Shown in pieces: positions 16,038 through 23,779 of a stretch of DNA of 64,000 nucleotides. This stretch comes from Sphingobium estronivorans (GTDB lineage Bacteria > Pseudomonadota > Alphaproteobacteria > Sphingomonadales > Sphingomonadaceae). Under the pieces are notes generated by a model, which was not told the DNA's origin, made no database searches, and was given only the letters and a program-made list of their open reading frames with translations. The translations under genes and the position numbers were made by a program. Position 1 is the stretch's first letter; every line of letters begins with the position of its first letter. The stretch lies in the NCBI RefSeq assembly GCF_008692605.1, contig NZ_LFCT01000003.1, forward strand, positions 1 to 64,000, in the 5' to 3' direction.

Positions 16038-16470
16038 GTTCCTGTCCTTCCGCGAAGGCGAAGCCGCGCAGGAACCAGCGGTGACGGTCGAATCCTTCAC
16101 CGGCCAGTCCAATTCCACCGCCGTGCGGATCGAAGCGGGTGAGGATGCGCGCGAATTGCTGCCCTACATCGACCGCCTGTCGCTGGTGGAGGTGAACTTC
16201 CCCGCCTATGGCGACGGGCGCGGCTATTCGGCGGCGCGCATACTGCGCGAAGCCGGCTATGACGGCGAACTGCGCGCCGTGGGCGATGTGCTGGTGGATC
16301 AGCTCAATGCCATGCGCCGCTGCGGTTTCGATACATTCCGGCCCGACAAGGCGCTGGACGATGCCGCCGTGGAGCGTGCGCTCAATCGTTATGCCGACGT
16401 CTATCAAAAGACCGTCGACGGCCGCCGCCCGGTGTGGGCGAAACGGCACCCGGAGACTGTGAATGGCTGA
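16030..16470 (+). CDS. DUF934 protein
   Basis: A 146-residue cytoplasmic protein. The core pattern YIDRLSLVEVNFPAYGDGRG followed by RILREAGYDGELRAVGDVL identifies DUF934, a family tied to sulfite reductase and CysH genes in proteobacteria. It overlaps the gene before it and the gene after it by 8 bases each, strong evidence of coupled translation. Biochemical role unknown; probably an accessory in sulfite or APS reduction. Confidence 0.88.
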   Translation: MVEFLSFREGEAAQEPAVTVESFTGQSNSTAVRIEAGEDARELLPYIDRLSLVEVNFPAYGDGRGYSAARILREAGYDGELRAVGDVLVDQLNAMRRCGFDTFRPDKALDDAAVERALNRYADVYQKTVDGRRPVWAKRHPETVNG

Positions 16471-17254
16471 ACCTGCCCGCCAGTTGGACGTCATCGACGC
16501 CCGCCCTGCCTTTACCCAGGCCGATGCGGACGCGCTCAACGCGCGGTTCGAAGGCGTCGACACGCTGTCGATGCTTAAGACCGTCTTTGCCGAAGGGCTG
16601 GCGGGGAATGTCGCCGTGGTGTCGTCCTTCGGCACGGAAAGCGCGGTGTTGCTGTCGCTGGTCGCCAAGGCCGACAGGACGATTCCGGTGATCTTCGTCG
16701 ATACGCTCAAGATGTTCGATGAGACGCTGGACTATCGCGAAACGCTGATCGACACGCTGGGCTTTACGGATAGCCGGGCGGTGGTGCCCCATGCCGAGGT
16801 TCTGGCGCAAAAGGACGAAACCGGCCTGCGCTGGTCCTACGATCCCGACGGCTGCTGCGAAATCCGCAAGGTGGAACCGATGCACCGGGCGAAAGACGGT
16901 CTGGACGCCTGGATTTCCGGGCGCAAGGCGTTCCAGTCGGTGACCCGGCAGAACCTGCCCCGCTTCGAGGTCGAGGATGGGCGGCTGAAGATCAATCCGC
17001 TGGGCGATTGGACCAAGGACGATCTGGAAGCCTGGTTCGAGGCGGAAAACCTGCCCCGGCATCCGTTGGAGGCCCAGGGCTATCTCTCCATCGGTTGCGA
17101 ACCGTGCACCTCCAAGGTGCTGCCGGGCGAAGACCCGCGCGCCGGGCGCTGGCGCGGGTGGGACAAGGTCGAATGCGGCATCCATACGCCCGTGACGCCG
17201 ATCCCCTCGCCTGAGGCCGACCCGGACGATCCGGCGAACCAGCCGGTATTCTGA
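16463..17254 (+). CDS. cysH: Adenylyl-sulfate (APS) reductase
   Basis: A 263-residue thioredoxin-dependent reductase making sulfite from activated sulfate. It has the cysteine pair Cys131-Cys132 (DGCCEIRK) and Cys212-x2-Cys215 (GCEPC), the [4Fe-4S] ligands that mark APS reductases rather than PAPS reductases. The catalytic ECGIH motif is near the end. VVSSFGTESAVLL is the nucleotide loop. An APS kinase is therefore not needed for this route. It is the last gene of the operon. Confidence 0.93.
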   Translation: MAEPARQLDVIDARPAFTQADADALNARFEGVDTLSMLKTVFAEGLAGNVAVVSSFGTESAVLLSLVAKADRTIPVIFVDTLKMFDETLDYRETLIDTLGFTDSRAVVPHAEVLAQKDETGLRWSYDPDGCCEIRKVEPMHRAKDGLDAWISGRKAFQSVTRQNLPRFEVEDGRLKINPLGDWTKDDLEAWFEAENLPRHPLEAQGYLSIGCEPCTSKVLPGEDPRAGRWRGWDKVECGIHTPVTPIPSPEADPDDPANQPVF

Positions 17255-17317
17255 TTTTCCTCTTCCTTCTATCGCGATAGGGTTGCGGCGATGGAAGACT
17301 GAAGAGGGAGACAGGAT

Positions 17318-17710
17318 ATGGCCGTTGAGCTGACGATATTGGCGTGGAGTTGCGTGCTGTTGCTGGTGCACATCTTCGCGGCGGCGCATATCAAGACCCG
17401 GCAATATGGCACCAAGTGGAATATGGGCGCACGCGATGAGGCATTGCCGCCGCTCGATCCGATAGGCGGGCGGCTGGTGCGGGCGCAGGCGAATTTTCTG
17501 GAAACCTATCCCATCGCGATCATCGTGCTGCTGGGCGTGGTGATCGCGGGCAAGACCAGCGGGACGACGGCGATAGGCGGCTGGCTCTGGCTGGGCGCTC
17601 GGGCGGTTTACCTGCCGCTGTATGGCATGGGCGTGCCGATGGTGCGGACCCTGGTTTACGCGGTCAGCATGGTCGGGCTGGCGCTGGTGTTTCAGGCTTT
17701 TGTCGGGTGA
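17318..17710 (+). CDS. MAPEG family integral membrane protein
   Basis: A 130-residue protein with four hydrophobic segments: about residues 4-24, 62-78, 83-100 and 108-128. The pattern RLVRAQANFLETYPI is the MAPEG signature of glutathione-linked membrane enzymes. AGGGAGACAGG precedes the ATG. Bacterial members may handle glutathione transfer to lipophilic compounds, but the exact role is not known. It follows cysH by 63 bases and converges on dnaB. Confidence 0.85.
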   Translation: MAVELTILAWSCVLLLVHIFAAAHIKTRQYGTKWNMGARDEALPPLDPIGGRLVRAQANFLETYPIAIIVLLGVVIAGKTSGTTAIGGWLWLGARAVYLPLYGMGVPMVRTLVYAVSMVGLALVFQAFVG

Positions 17711-17788
17711 GAGACGCCTCTGATACCATCGCGCTCGATCTTCGACCGATCACAAGTGGGTTTCGCTCAGGCGCCGCGCGGGCTTAAC

Positions 17789-17812
17789 CCTCCCCATCTT
17801 TCGATGGGGAGG
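17789..17812. terminator. Hairpin between converging MAPEG and dnaB genes
   Basis: A perfect 10-bp stem, CCTCCCCATC/GATGGGGAGG, with a 4-base TTTC loop. It lies in the 113-base gap where two genes converge and is symmetric, so it can act for both. No long T-tract follows, so it may also be a short palindromic repeat. Confidence 0.6.
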
Positions 17813-17823
17813 ATCAGGCAGGC

Positions 17824-19305
17824 TTATTCATAATCGTCGAGATAGCTGCCTTCCGCCAGGTCGGAGAAGCGCGTGATCTTGGCGTCGAACTTCATGCGGA
17901 TGCGCCCCGTCGAACCGTGACGCTGCTTCGCCACGATCACTTCGGCAAGACCGTAGATGCGCTCCATCTCCTGCGCCCATTCCAGATGCTCGGAGCTTTC
18001 CTTGTTCCCCGGCTCCTTGGCGGCGACATAATAATCCTCACGGAACACGAACCAGACCATGTCCGCGTCCTGCTCGATCGAGCCGGATTCACGAAGGTCG
18101 GAAAGCTGCGGGCGCTTGTCCTCGCGCTGTTCCACCGCACGGCTGAGCTGCGACAGGGCCAGAACCGGACAATTCAACTCCTTCGCCAAGGTCTTCAAAC
18201 CGCGGGAAATTTCCGAAATCTCGTTGACGCGGTTGTCGCCCTTCCCTGTGCCTTGCAACAGTTGGAGATAATCGACCACGACGAAACCTATGTCATGGCG
18301 GCGCTTCAAACGGCGGGCACGGGTACGCAGCGCCGCAATGGTGAGACCGGGCGTGTCATCGATGAAGAGCGGCAATTCCTGCAACTCCCGCGCCGCGCGG
18401 GAGAGGTTCTGGAAGTCGGTCCGACTGATCTTGCCCATGCGCAGCGCTTCGCCGCTGATGCCAGACTGTTCGGCAAGAACGCGGGTGGCAAGTTGATCCG
18501 CGGACATTTCAAGGCTGAAGAACGCCGTCTTGGCGCCCATATTCTTTTCGGGCGGAATGCCGTCGCCATGGTCGCGCAGCCAGCGCGACGCCGCATTATA
18601 AGCGATATTGGTCGCGAGCGAGGTTTTGCCCATACCCGGACGACCCGCGAGGATCATCAGGTCCGAATTGTGCATACCACCGATTTTCTCATTGAGGCTG
18701 TTGATGCCGGTGGTGATCCCCGACACATGGCCGCCGCTGTTCAGCGCGCGCTCCGCGACCTGAACCGCCATCGTCGTAGCGGTGGCGAAGCTCTTTACCG
18801 AGCCGGTTTCGCCCTCGCCTTCCGACACCTTGTAAAGCGCGACTTCGGCCTGCTCGATCTGCTCGCGAGGATTGACATCCTCGCTGGTATCAAGAGCATT
18901 TTCAACCAGTTCCCGGCCAACATGAACAAGCTGTCGCAACAGGGCAAGGTCGTAGATCTGCGTCGCGAAATCGCGCGCGCCCAGCAGCGCCGCGCCATTG
19001 CCGGTCAGTTGCGCCAGATAGCCGACGCCGCCCAGTTCCTTGAGCGCCGGGTCCTGTTCCAGCATGGGCTTGAGCGTCACCGGGTTCGCGACCATGTCGC
19101 GCTCCACCAGCCGCATTACGGATTCGTAGATGCGACCGTGCAGCGGTTCGAAGAAATGTTCGGGCTTGAGCTTCAACTGCACATCTTCGGCGATGCGGTT
19201 GTCGATCATCAGCGCGCCCAGCAGCGCGGCCTCCGCCTCGACATTGCGGGGAAGTTCAGGGGTGCCAGCGTCTGCGGCGGCATTCATGTGTAACAGTTCG
19301 ACCAT
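17824..19305 (-). CDS. dnaB: Replicative DNA helicase
   Basis: A 493-residue hexameric helicase that unwinds DNA at the replication fork. Residues 15-120 form the N-terminal collar (RNVEAEAALLGALMID). The RecA-like domain has Walker A AGRPGMGKTSLA at about residue 220 and VVVDYLQLL as Walker B, then SQLSRAVEQREDKRPQLSDL. GAGGGG lies just before ATG 19305; a second ATG 18 bases later has no ribosome site. Full length, no intein. Confidence 0.96.
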   Translation of the reverse strand: MVELLHMNAAADAGTPELPRNVEAEAALLGALMIDNRIAEDVQLKLKPEHFFEPLHGRIYESVMRLVERDMVANPVTLKPMLEQDPALKELGGVGYLAQLTGNGAALLGARDFATQIYDLALLRQLVHVGRELVENALDTSEDVNPREQIEQAEVALYKVSEGEGETGSVKSFATATTMAVQVAERALNSGGHVSGITTGINSLNEKIGGMHNSDLMILAGRPGMGKTSLATNIAYNAASRWLRDHGDGIPPEKNMGAKTAFFSLEMSADQLATRVLAEQSGISGEALRMGKISRTDFQNLSRAARELQELPLFIDDTPGLTIAALRTRARRLKRRHDIGFVVVDYLQLLQGTGKGDNRVNEISEISRGLKTLAKELNCPVLALSQLSRAVEQREDKRPQLSDLRESGSIEQDADMVWFVFREDYYVAAKEPGNKESSEHLEWAQEMERIYGLAEVIVAKQRHGSTGRIRMKFDAKITRFSDLAEGSYLDDYE

Positions 19306-19426
19306 CGCCCCTCATCGCTTCGCGCACCGGCCCTTGCAAGGCTCAACATTGAAAGCATTCGGAAAAGCTGTGGACAAGAGTCCCCCTTGCTTTTCCCGGC
19401 ATACAGCCGCACTGACCATAGCGTCC

Positions 19427-19909
19427 ATGACAGACCCGCGCATCATTGATATCACGCTCGACGAGCGGACGATTCTCTGGCGCAATGCCGATGTCGAGCA
19501 GGAACGGCGCATCGCCATTTTCGACCTGCTGGAGGATAATCATTTCGAACCGCAGCGGACCCATGAGGACGGCTATGCCGGTCCCTACAAGGTGTGGCTG
19601 CGCGTCGAGGAAGGCCGGCTGGTCATCGAGATCCGGCGGGAGAATGGCGACCCGCTGGAGGCGATCATCCTGAGCCTCGGCCGGTTCCGCCGCCCGATCC
19701 GGGAATATTTCGCCATTTGCGACAGCTATTATCAAGCGATCAGCAATGCATCGCCGCAACAGATCGAGACGGTGGACATGGCGCGCCGCGGCATCCACAA
19801 TGCGGCCGCCGAGACGCTGATCGAGCGGCTGGAGGGCAAGATCAAGGTCGACTTCGATACGGCCCGGCGCCTTTTCACGCTGATCTGCGTTCTGCACATC
19901 AAGGGGTAA
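19427..19909 (+). CDS. UPF0262 family protein
   Basis: A 160-residue cytoplasmic protein of UPF0262, conserved in alphaproteobacteria and of unknown function. Typical pieces are IIDITLDE, ERRIAIFDLLEDN, GPYKVWLRVEEGRLVIEI and GRFRRPIREYFAICDSYYQA. The ATG at 19427 is chosen because homologues begin near this point, though the frame stays open upstream through the antisense of dnaB. It is divergent from dnaB. Confidence 0.88.
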   Translation: MTDPRIIDITLDERTILWRNADVEQERRIAIFDLLEDNHFEPQRTHEDGYAGPYKVWLRVEEGRLVIEIRRENGDPLEAIILSLGRFRRPIREYFAICDSYYQAISNASPQQIETVDMARRGIHNAAAETLIERLEGKIKVDFDTARRLFTLICVLHIKG

Positions 19910-19941
19910 GGGGCATCCGTATCAATAGTGTCGGCCAGTTC

Positions 19942-20607
19942 ATGGCCCGTTTTTCCGTGGTTTTTGTCGTTCTCGGCCTATTGGCTCTGGGTGGGTGGCT
20001 CTATGCGCGCGACTGGGCACCGGATCGGGAAAGATTCCCGACCCAGGGCGTGTCGGTGTCGTCGGACAATGGCATCATCGAATGGGGCACTCTGGCCGCG
20101 CAGGGGGCCGATTTCGCCTATATTCGCGCGGCCAGCGGCGGCCATTTCCGCGATCCGGCGTTCGAGACGAATTGGGCAGGCGCGCGGGCGGCGGGCATGC
20201 GCTATGGCGCGTCGCTGGATTTCAGCCTGTGTGCGAAAGCTTCCGATCAGGCGACCGGCTTCATGGCCATGGTGCCCCGCGACAATGCTGCCCTGCCGCC
20301 GGTGATCCGGCTGGCGTTCGAGCCGGGTTGCCGGGCGCGGCCGGGGCAGGATGCCGTGCTGTCGGAACTGAACACATTGATCAATCTGGTCGAAAGTCAT
20401 GCGGGCACGCCGGTGGTGCTGAACGTCAGCGACGATTTCGACGCAAGATATGGCATCGCCTCGGGGATCAACCGGACATTGTGGCTGGACCGCAATTTCT
20501 TCCCGCCCGATAGCGGAAAGCGCAAATGGGTAATGTGGACAGCCAGCGATATGCGGCATATCGACGGCATCGACGGTCCGGTACGATGGGATGCGATGCC
20601 GCAATGA
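19942..20607 (+). CDS. GH25 lysozyme-like protein, catalytic residues degenerate
   Basis: A 221-residue protein with an N-terminal membrane anchor or signal (residues 4-21) and then a GH25 (muramidase) fold: GVSVSSDNGIIEWGTLAAQG, FAYIRAASGG, DPAFETNWAGARAAGMRYGA. In active GH25 enzymes the first block reads G-I-D-V-S and the later block D-x-E. Here the first Asp is Ser38, and the second motif is A125-F-E127, so both Asp residues are lost and only the Glu remains. It is likely a non-catalytic glycan-binding protein. It overlaps cdd by four bases (ATGA). Confidence 0.75.
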   Translation: MARFSVVFVVLGLLALGGWLYARDWAPDRERFPTQGVSVSSDNGIIEWGTLAAQGADFAYIRAASGGHFRDPAFETNWAGARAAGMRYGASLDFSLCAKASDQATGFMAMVPRDNAALPPVIRLAFEPGCRARPGQDAVLSELNTLINLVESHAGTPVVLNVSDDFDARYGIASGINRTLWLDRNFFPPDSGKRKWVMWTASDMRHIDGIDGPVRWDAMPQ

Positions 20608-21062
20608 GTGCGACGGAAAAACTGATCGAGGCGGCGCGTGGAGCGATGGGACATGCCCATGCGCCCTATAGCCGCTTTGCCGTGGGGGCTGCGGTGCGGC
20701 TGACCGACGGCCAGATCGTGACCGGCTGCAATTTCGAAAATGCGAGCTATGGGCTGTCGCTCTGTGCCGAGACCGTGGCGCTGGCGACGGTGAATGCGCA
20801 GGGGCGCTTTGCCGATGTCGAAGCGATTGCGGTGGTAGGCGGCGCGATGGGCGCCGATGGCTCCGTGACGGGCGAGGTTATCGTCACGCCCTGCGGCCGG
20901 TGCCGCCAGATCATGAACGAAGCCGAGCAGATGGCCGGGCGGACGCTCGCCATTTACTGCGCCGCTCCTGAAGGCGATGCTGTGGTCGAACATAGCATCG
21001 CAGAATTATTGCCTCATGCCTTTGGTCCTGCCGACCTGGGCATCATTCCGAGAAAGAGCTGA
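20604..21062 (+). CDS. cdd: Cytidine deaminase
   Basis: A 152-residue tetrameric-type cytidine deaminase that converts cytidine and deoxycytidine to uridine and deoxyuridine in pyrimidine salvage. The zinc ligands and base are Cys54-Ala-Glu56 and Cys97/Cys100 in PCGRC. GCNFENASYG is the substrate-binding loop. The start at ATG 20604 overlaps the GH25 stop. dcd follows by 6 bases, making a deoxypyrimidine pair. Confidence 0.94.
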   Translation: MSATEKLIEAARGAMGHAHAPYSRFAVGAAVRLTDGQIVTGCNFENASYGLSLCAETVALATVNAQGRFADVEAIAVVGGAMGADGSVTGEVIVTPCGRCRQIMNEAEQMAGRTLAIYCAAPEGDAVVEHSIAELLPHAFGPADLGIIPRKS

Positions 21063-21068
21063 ACAGCC

Positions 21069-21623
21069 ATGTCGATATTGTCGGACAAGTGGATTCGCGA
21101 ACAGGCCCAGACCCATGGCATGATCGAGCCGTTCGTGGAGAGCCAGCGGCGCGACGGCTGCATCAGCTATGGCCTGTCCTCCTACGGCTATGACGCGCGG
21201 GTCGCGGACGAATTCAAGATCTTCACCAATGTCGACAGCGCCGTGGTGGACCCCAAGGATTTCGCCGCGAACAGCTTCGTCGACCGCAAGACCGACTGCT
21301 GCATCATTCCACCCAACAGCTTCGCCCTCGCCCGCACGGTCGAATATTTCCGGGTGCCGCGCGACGTGCTGGTGATCTGCCTTGGCAAGTCGACCTATGC
21401 GCGTTGCGGGATCATCGTAAACGTCACCCCGCTGGAGCCGGGCTGGGAAGGCCATGTCACACTGGAATTTTCCAACACGACGCCGCTGCCCGCCAAGATT
21501 TACGCCAATGAGGGCGCGTGCCAGTTCCTGTTCCTGAAGGGCAATGAGCCGTGCGAGACCAGCTATGCCGACCGCGCGGGCAAATATATGGGGCAGCAGG
21601 GCGTGACATTGCCTCGCCTGTAA
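21069..21623 (+). CDS. dcd: dCTP deaminase
   Basis: A 184-residue enzyme that deaminates dCTP to dUTP, feeding thymidylate synthesis. The active-site Glu lies in [16 protein letters not shown], and SYGYDARV and GKSTYARCG are family signatures. The C-terminal [14 protein letters not shown] is the typical lid over the nucleotide. It directly follows cdd. Confidence 0.95.
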   Translation: MSILSDKWIREQAQTHGMIEPFVESQRRDGCISYGLSSYGYDARVADEFKIFTNVDSAVVDPKDFAANSFVDRKTDCCIIPPNSFALARTVEYFRVPRDVLVICLGKSTYARCGIIVNVTPLEPGWEGHVTLEFSNTTPLPAKIYANEGACQFLFLKGNEPCETSYADRAGKYMGQQGVTLPRL

Positions 21624-21667
21624 GGGCGTGCGACACTGGCGGGCATGATGTGTGAGCCTTGCCCGCC

Positions 21668-22438
21668 ATGCTGATACGCTTCCGCCGCAAAGCGCCTGAG
21701 GATGGACCGCCGCCCAGCCTGGGCGAGGATATGCGTGCCTATGCCATCGGCGATATTCACGGGCGCGACGATCTGTTCGCCGAATTGCTGGAGAGAATTG
21801 CGCAGGATGAGGCGGCGCGGGCGCCTTTGCCCCGGCTGCTGATCCTGCTGGGCGATCTGGTGGATCGCGGGCCGCAATCGGCGCAAGTGATCGGGCGGGC
21901 AATGGCACTGGCCCGGGCGGACCCGAATATTCGCTTCATCAAGGGCAATCATGAGGAAATGTTCATCGCGGCGGCGCGCGGCCGAGCGGAGGCGGCCCGG
22001 CTCTTCCGGCGGTTCGGCGGTGTCGAGACGCTGGCCAGCTATGGCCTGATGCCCGATGACGGCACCGCCCTGAGCGACGCGGGACTGGCAAGATGGATGC
22101 TGGCCCATATCCCCCGCGAACATGTCGATTTCCTGGATGATTTCGCCGACATGCTGACGGTCGGCGACTATATGTTCGTGCACGCCGGGGTGCGGCCGCG
22201 CATTGCACTGGATGCGCAGACGCCAGCCGATCTGCGCTGGATCAGGGGCGATTTCCTGAACCACCGGCGACCCTTCGGCAAGATGATTGTGCACGGCCAC
22301 AGCATCAGCGAGGATGCGGATGTCCAGTCCAACCGGATCGGCATCGACACCGGCGCCTTTCGCAGCGGCCGGTTGACCGCCATAGGCCTTGAAAACAGTC
22401 AAAGGTGGTTTCTGCAAACCAGCGCCGACAGGGAGTAG
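21668..22438 (+). CDS. Metallophosphoesterase, PPP-type serine/threonine phosphatase
   Basis: A 256-residue cytoplasmic phosphatase with the two-metal motifs GDIHGR, GDLVDRG and GNHE in order, plus HAGVRP and GHS near the end. This is the pattern of bacterial PrpA/PrpB and lambda-type phosphatases, which remove phosphate from proteins or diadenosine polyphosphates. ATG 21668 is chosen over TTG 21659. No ribosome site is clear. Confidence 0.88.
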   Translation: MLIRFRRKAPEDGPPPSLGEDMRAYAIGDIHGRDDLFAELLERIAQDEAARAPLPRLLILLGDLVDRGPQSAQVIGRAMALARADPNIRFIKGNHEEMFIAAARGRAEAARLFRRFGGVETLASYGLMPDDGTALSDAGLARWMLAHIPREHVDFLDDFADMLTVGDYMFVHAGVRPRIALDAQTPADLRWIRGDFLNHRRPFGKMIVHGHSISEDADVQSNRIGIDTGAFRSGRLTAIGLENSQRWFLQTSADRE

Positions 22439-22450
22439 GCGCGCCCTGAC

Positions 22451-23146
22451 CTACCGCCACTTTGTCTCCCTGGCCGCCTTTTCCTGCGCCGCATCGGCGG
22501 GGGCGCCCTCCATCAACGCATCGACCGTCGCCGTGATGCGCGCGTCGCCTGACGACGCCTGGCGGTAGGCGGTCCCCTGCCCCGCGCCCGGCACCAGTTG
22601 CTGCACCTGCCAGCCCTGCCTTTCGCGGCACGCGACGCCCGCCACCGCCTGTCCCTCGAAGCTGCGACACCAGCCGCCGCCCTTGCGCTGGAAGCTGAGG
22701 CCGATGCGGATCGCCGCGCCATCCTGGGCCGAGGCCAATTGCGTATCGAGCGCGGACGCCAGTTCGCCCTGAGCCACCATCGCGCCGTCGCTGACCGCGA
22801 CCGGCCCGCTCGGACCGCCCGACAGATGACCGATGCCCAGACCCAGCACGAGGCTGGCGGCAATCGCACCGCCGATGCCCCAATTGCGCCAACGCGGCGT
22901 CGCAGGACGGGCGAGCGGCACGACCTTCGCGCCCCCTTCCAACAAAGCGCGCATGGCGGGCGGCACCGGCTCGGCTTCGACCGGCGCATAATGGCCCGAC
23001 ACGCGCTCGCGCAGGCGGCGGTGCATCTCCAGGCGCCCGGCCAGCGCTGGATCTTCGGCCACCGCGCGATCCACACGCCGCCGCGTCACCTCGTCCAGTT
23101 CGCCATCGACCCAGGCGATCAACATGGCTTCGTCAATATCCGTCAT
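22451..23146 (-). CDS. Anti-sigma factor (single-pass membrane)
   Basis: A 231-residue protein. Residues 1-70 form a cytoplasmic anti-sigma domain (EAMLIAWVDGELDEVTRRRVD), without a zinc-binding HxxxCxxC motif. One membrane segment follows at about residues 88-107 (GGAIAASLVLGLGIGHL). The periplasmic part contains two cysteines (WCRSF and VACRE) that could form a disulfide. It overlaps the ECF sigma gene by four bases (ATGA), so it is almost surely its partner. The external signal is unknown. Confidence 0.85.
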   Translation of the reverse strand: MTDIDEAMLIAWVDGELDEVTRRRVDRAVAEDPALAGRLEMHRRLRERVSGHYAPVEAEPVPPAMRALLEGGAKVVPLARPATPRWRNWGIGGAIAASLVLGLGIGHLSGGPSGPVAVSDGAMVAQGELASALDTQLASAQDGAAIRIGLSFQRKGGGWCRSFEGQAVAGVACRERQGWQVQQLVPGAGQGTAYRQASSGDARITATVDALMEGAPADAAQEKAARETKWR

Positions 23147-23631
23147 GCCGCTTCCCCAAATAGTTCGATCAGCGCCCCGCGCCCGCGCACCAACCGCGAG
23201 GTCAGCGTGCCCATGGGGACGCCCAGCACTTCGGCCGCTTCCTTGTAGGACAGCCCCTCCACCAGCACGAGCGCAATGGCTTCGCGCTGCTCGTCGGGCA
23301 AGGCATGCATGGCGCGATCCACGTCGGAGAGCATGACATGCGCCTCCATATCGCGGTCGCCCGCATGGCCGACATGCTCGCCCGCCTCTTCCGGCGCGAA
23401 GGTCCGGGCGGCGCGCTGCCGCGAGCGGGCCTCGTCGATCCAGAGATTGCGCATGATCCGATACATCCAGCTATCCAGTCTCGTCCCCGGCTGCCATTGA
23501 TCGCGCGCCCGCAGAGCCTTTTCCAGGGCCGCCTGGCAGAGATCGTCGCCATCGGCACGGTCCCGCGACAGGCTGGCGGCAAAGCGCCTCAGCCGGGGCA
23601 GGATCGCCAACAGATCGCTTTCGAACGACAT
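23143..23631 (-). CDS. ECF-type RNA polymerase sigma factor
   Basis: A 162-residue group IV sigma factor with region 2 (DGDDLCQAALEKALRARDQW, then LDSWMYRIMRNLWIDEAR) and region 4 (LPDEQREAIALVLVEGLSYKEAAEVLGVPMGTLTSRL), the latter being the -35-binding helix-turn-helix. It directs transcription of genes with its own promoter type and is held by the membrane anti-sigma factor in the next gene. The palindrome at 23653-23692 just upstream may be its autoregulated promoter. Confidence 0.93.
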   Translation of the reverse strand: MSFESDLLAILPRLRRFAASLSRDRADGDDLCQAALEKALRARDQWQPGTRLDSWMYRIMRNLWIDEARSRQRAARTFAPEEAGEHVGHAGDRDMEAHVMLSDVDRAMHALPDEQREAIALVLVEGLSYKEAAEVLGVPMGTLTSRLVRGRGALIELFGEAA

Positions 23632-23652
23632 CCGGTCTCCATTTCTTGTCCA

Positions 23653-23692
23653 TCAGGGATGAAACGACCTGCGACCGCCGTTTCATCCCTGA
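23653..23692. promoter_or_regulatory. 14-bp perfect palindrome, candidate bidirectional ECF promoter
   Basis: TCAGGGATGAAACG (23653-23666) is repeated inverted as CGTTTCATCCCTGA (23679-23692) with a 12-base spacer. It lies between the divergent ECF sigma gene and the subtilase gene. In each direction GGGATG of one arm and CGTTTC of the other are 17 bases apart, the spacing of ECF -35 and -10 elements. The predicted start for the sigma gene would leave a leader of about 20 bases. An alternative is a repressor operator. Confidence 0.55.
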
Positions 23693-23779
23693 CAGCCATC
23701 ATGTATCGGAAATTTTTTCGCGATGAATCATTTTGAGAGCGAAAGGACCGGAAAAGGGGCCGGTGACAAAGAGGTGGAG

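Noticed and set aside
13833..16118. 761-codon minus-strand frame across cobA and cysI
   Set aside because: The real cysI, DUF2849 and cobA lie on the other strand with intact motifs. The frame has no domain and shows shadow-type composition.
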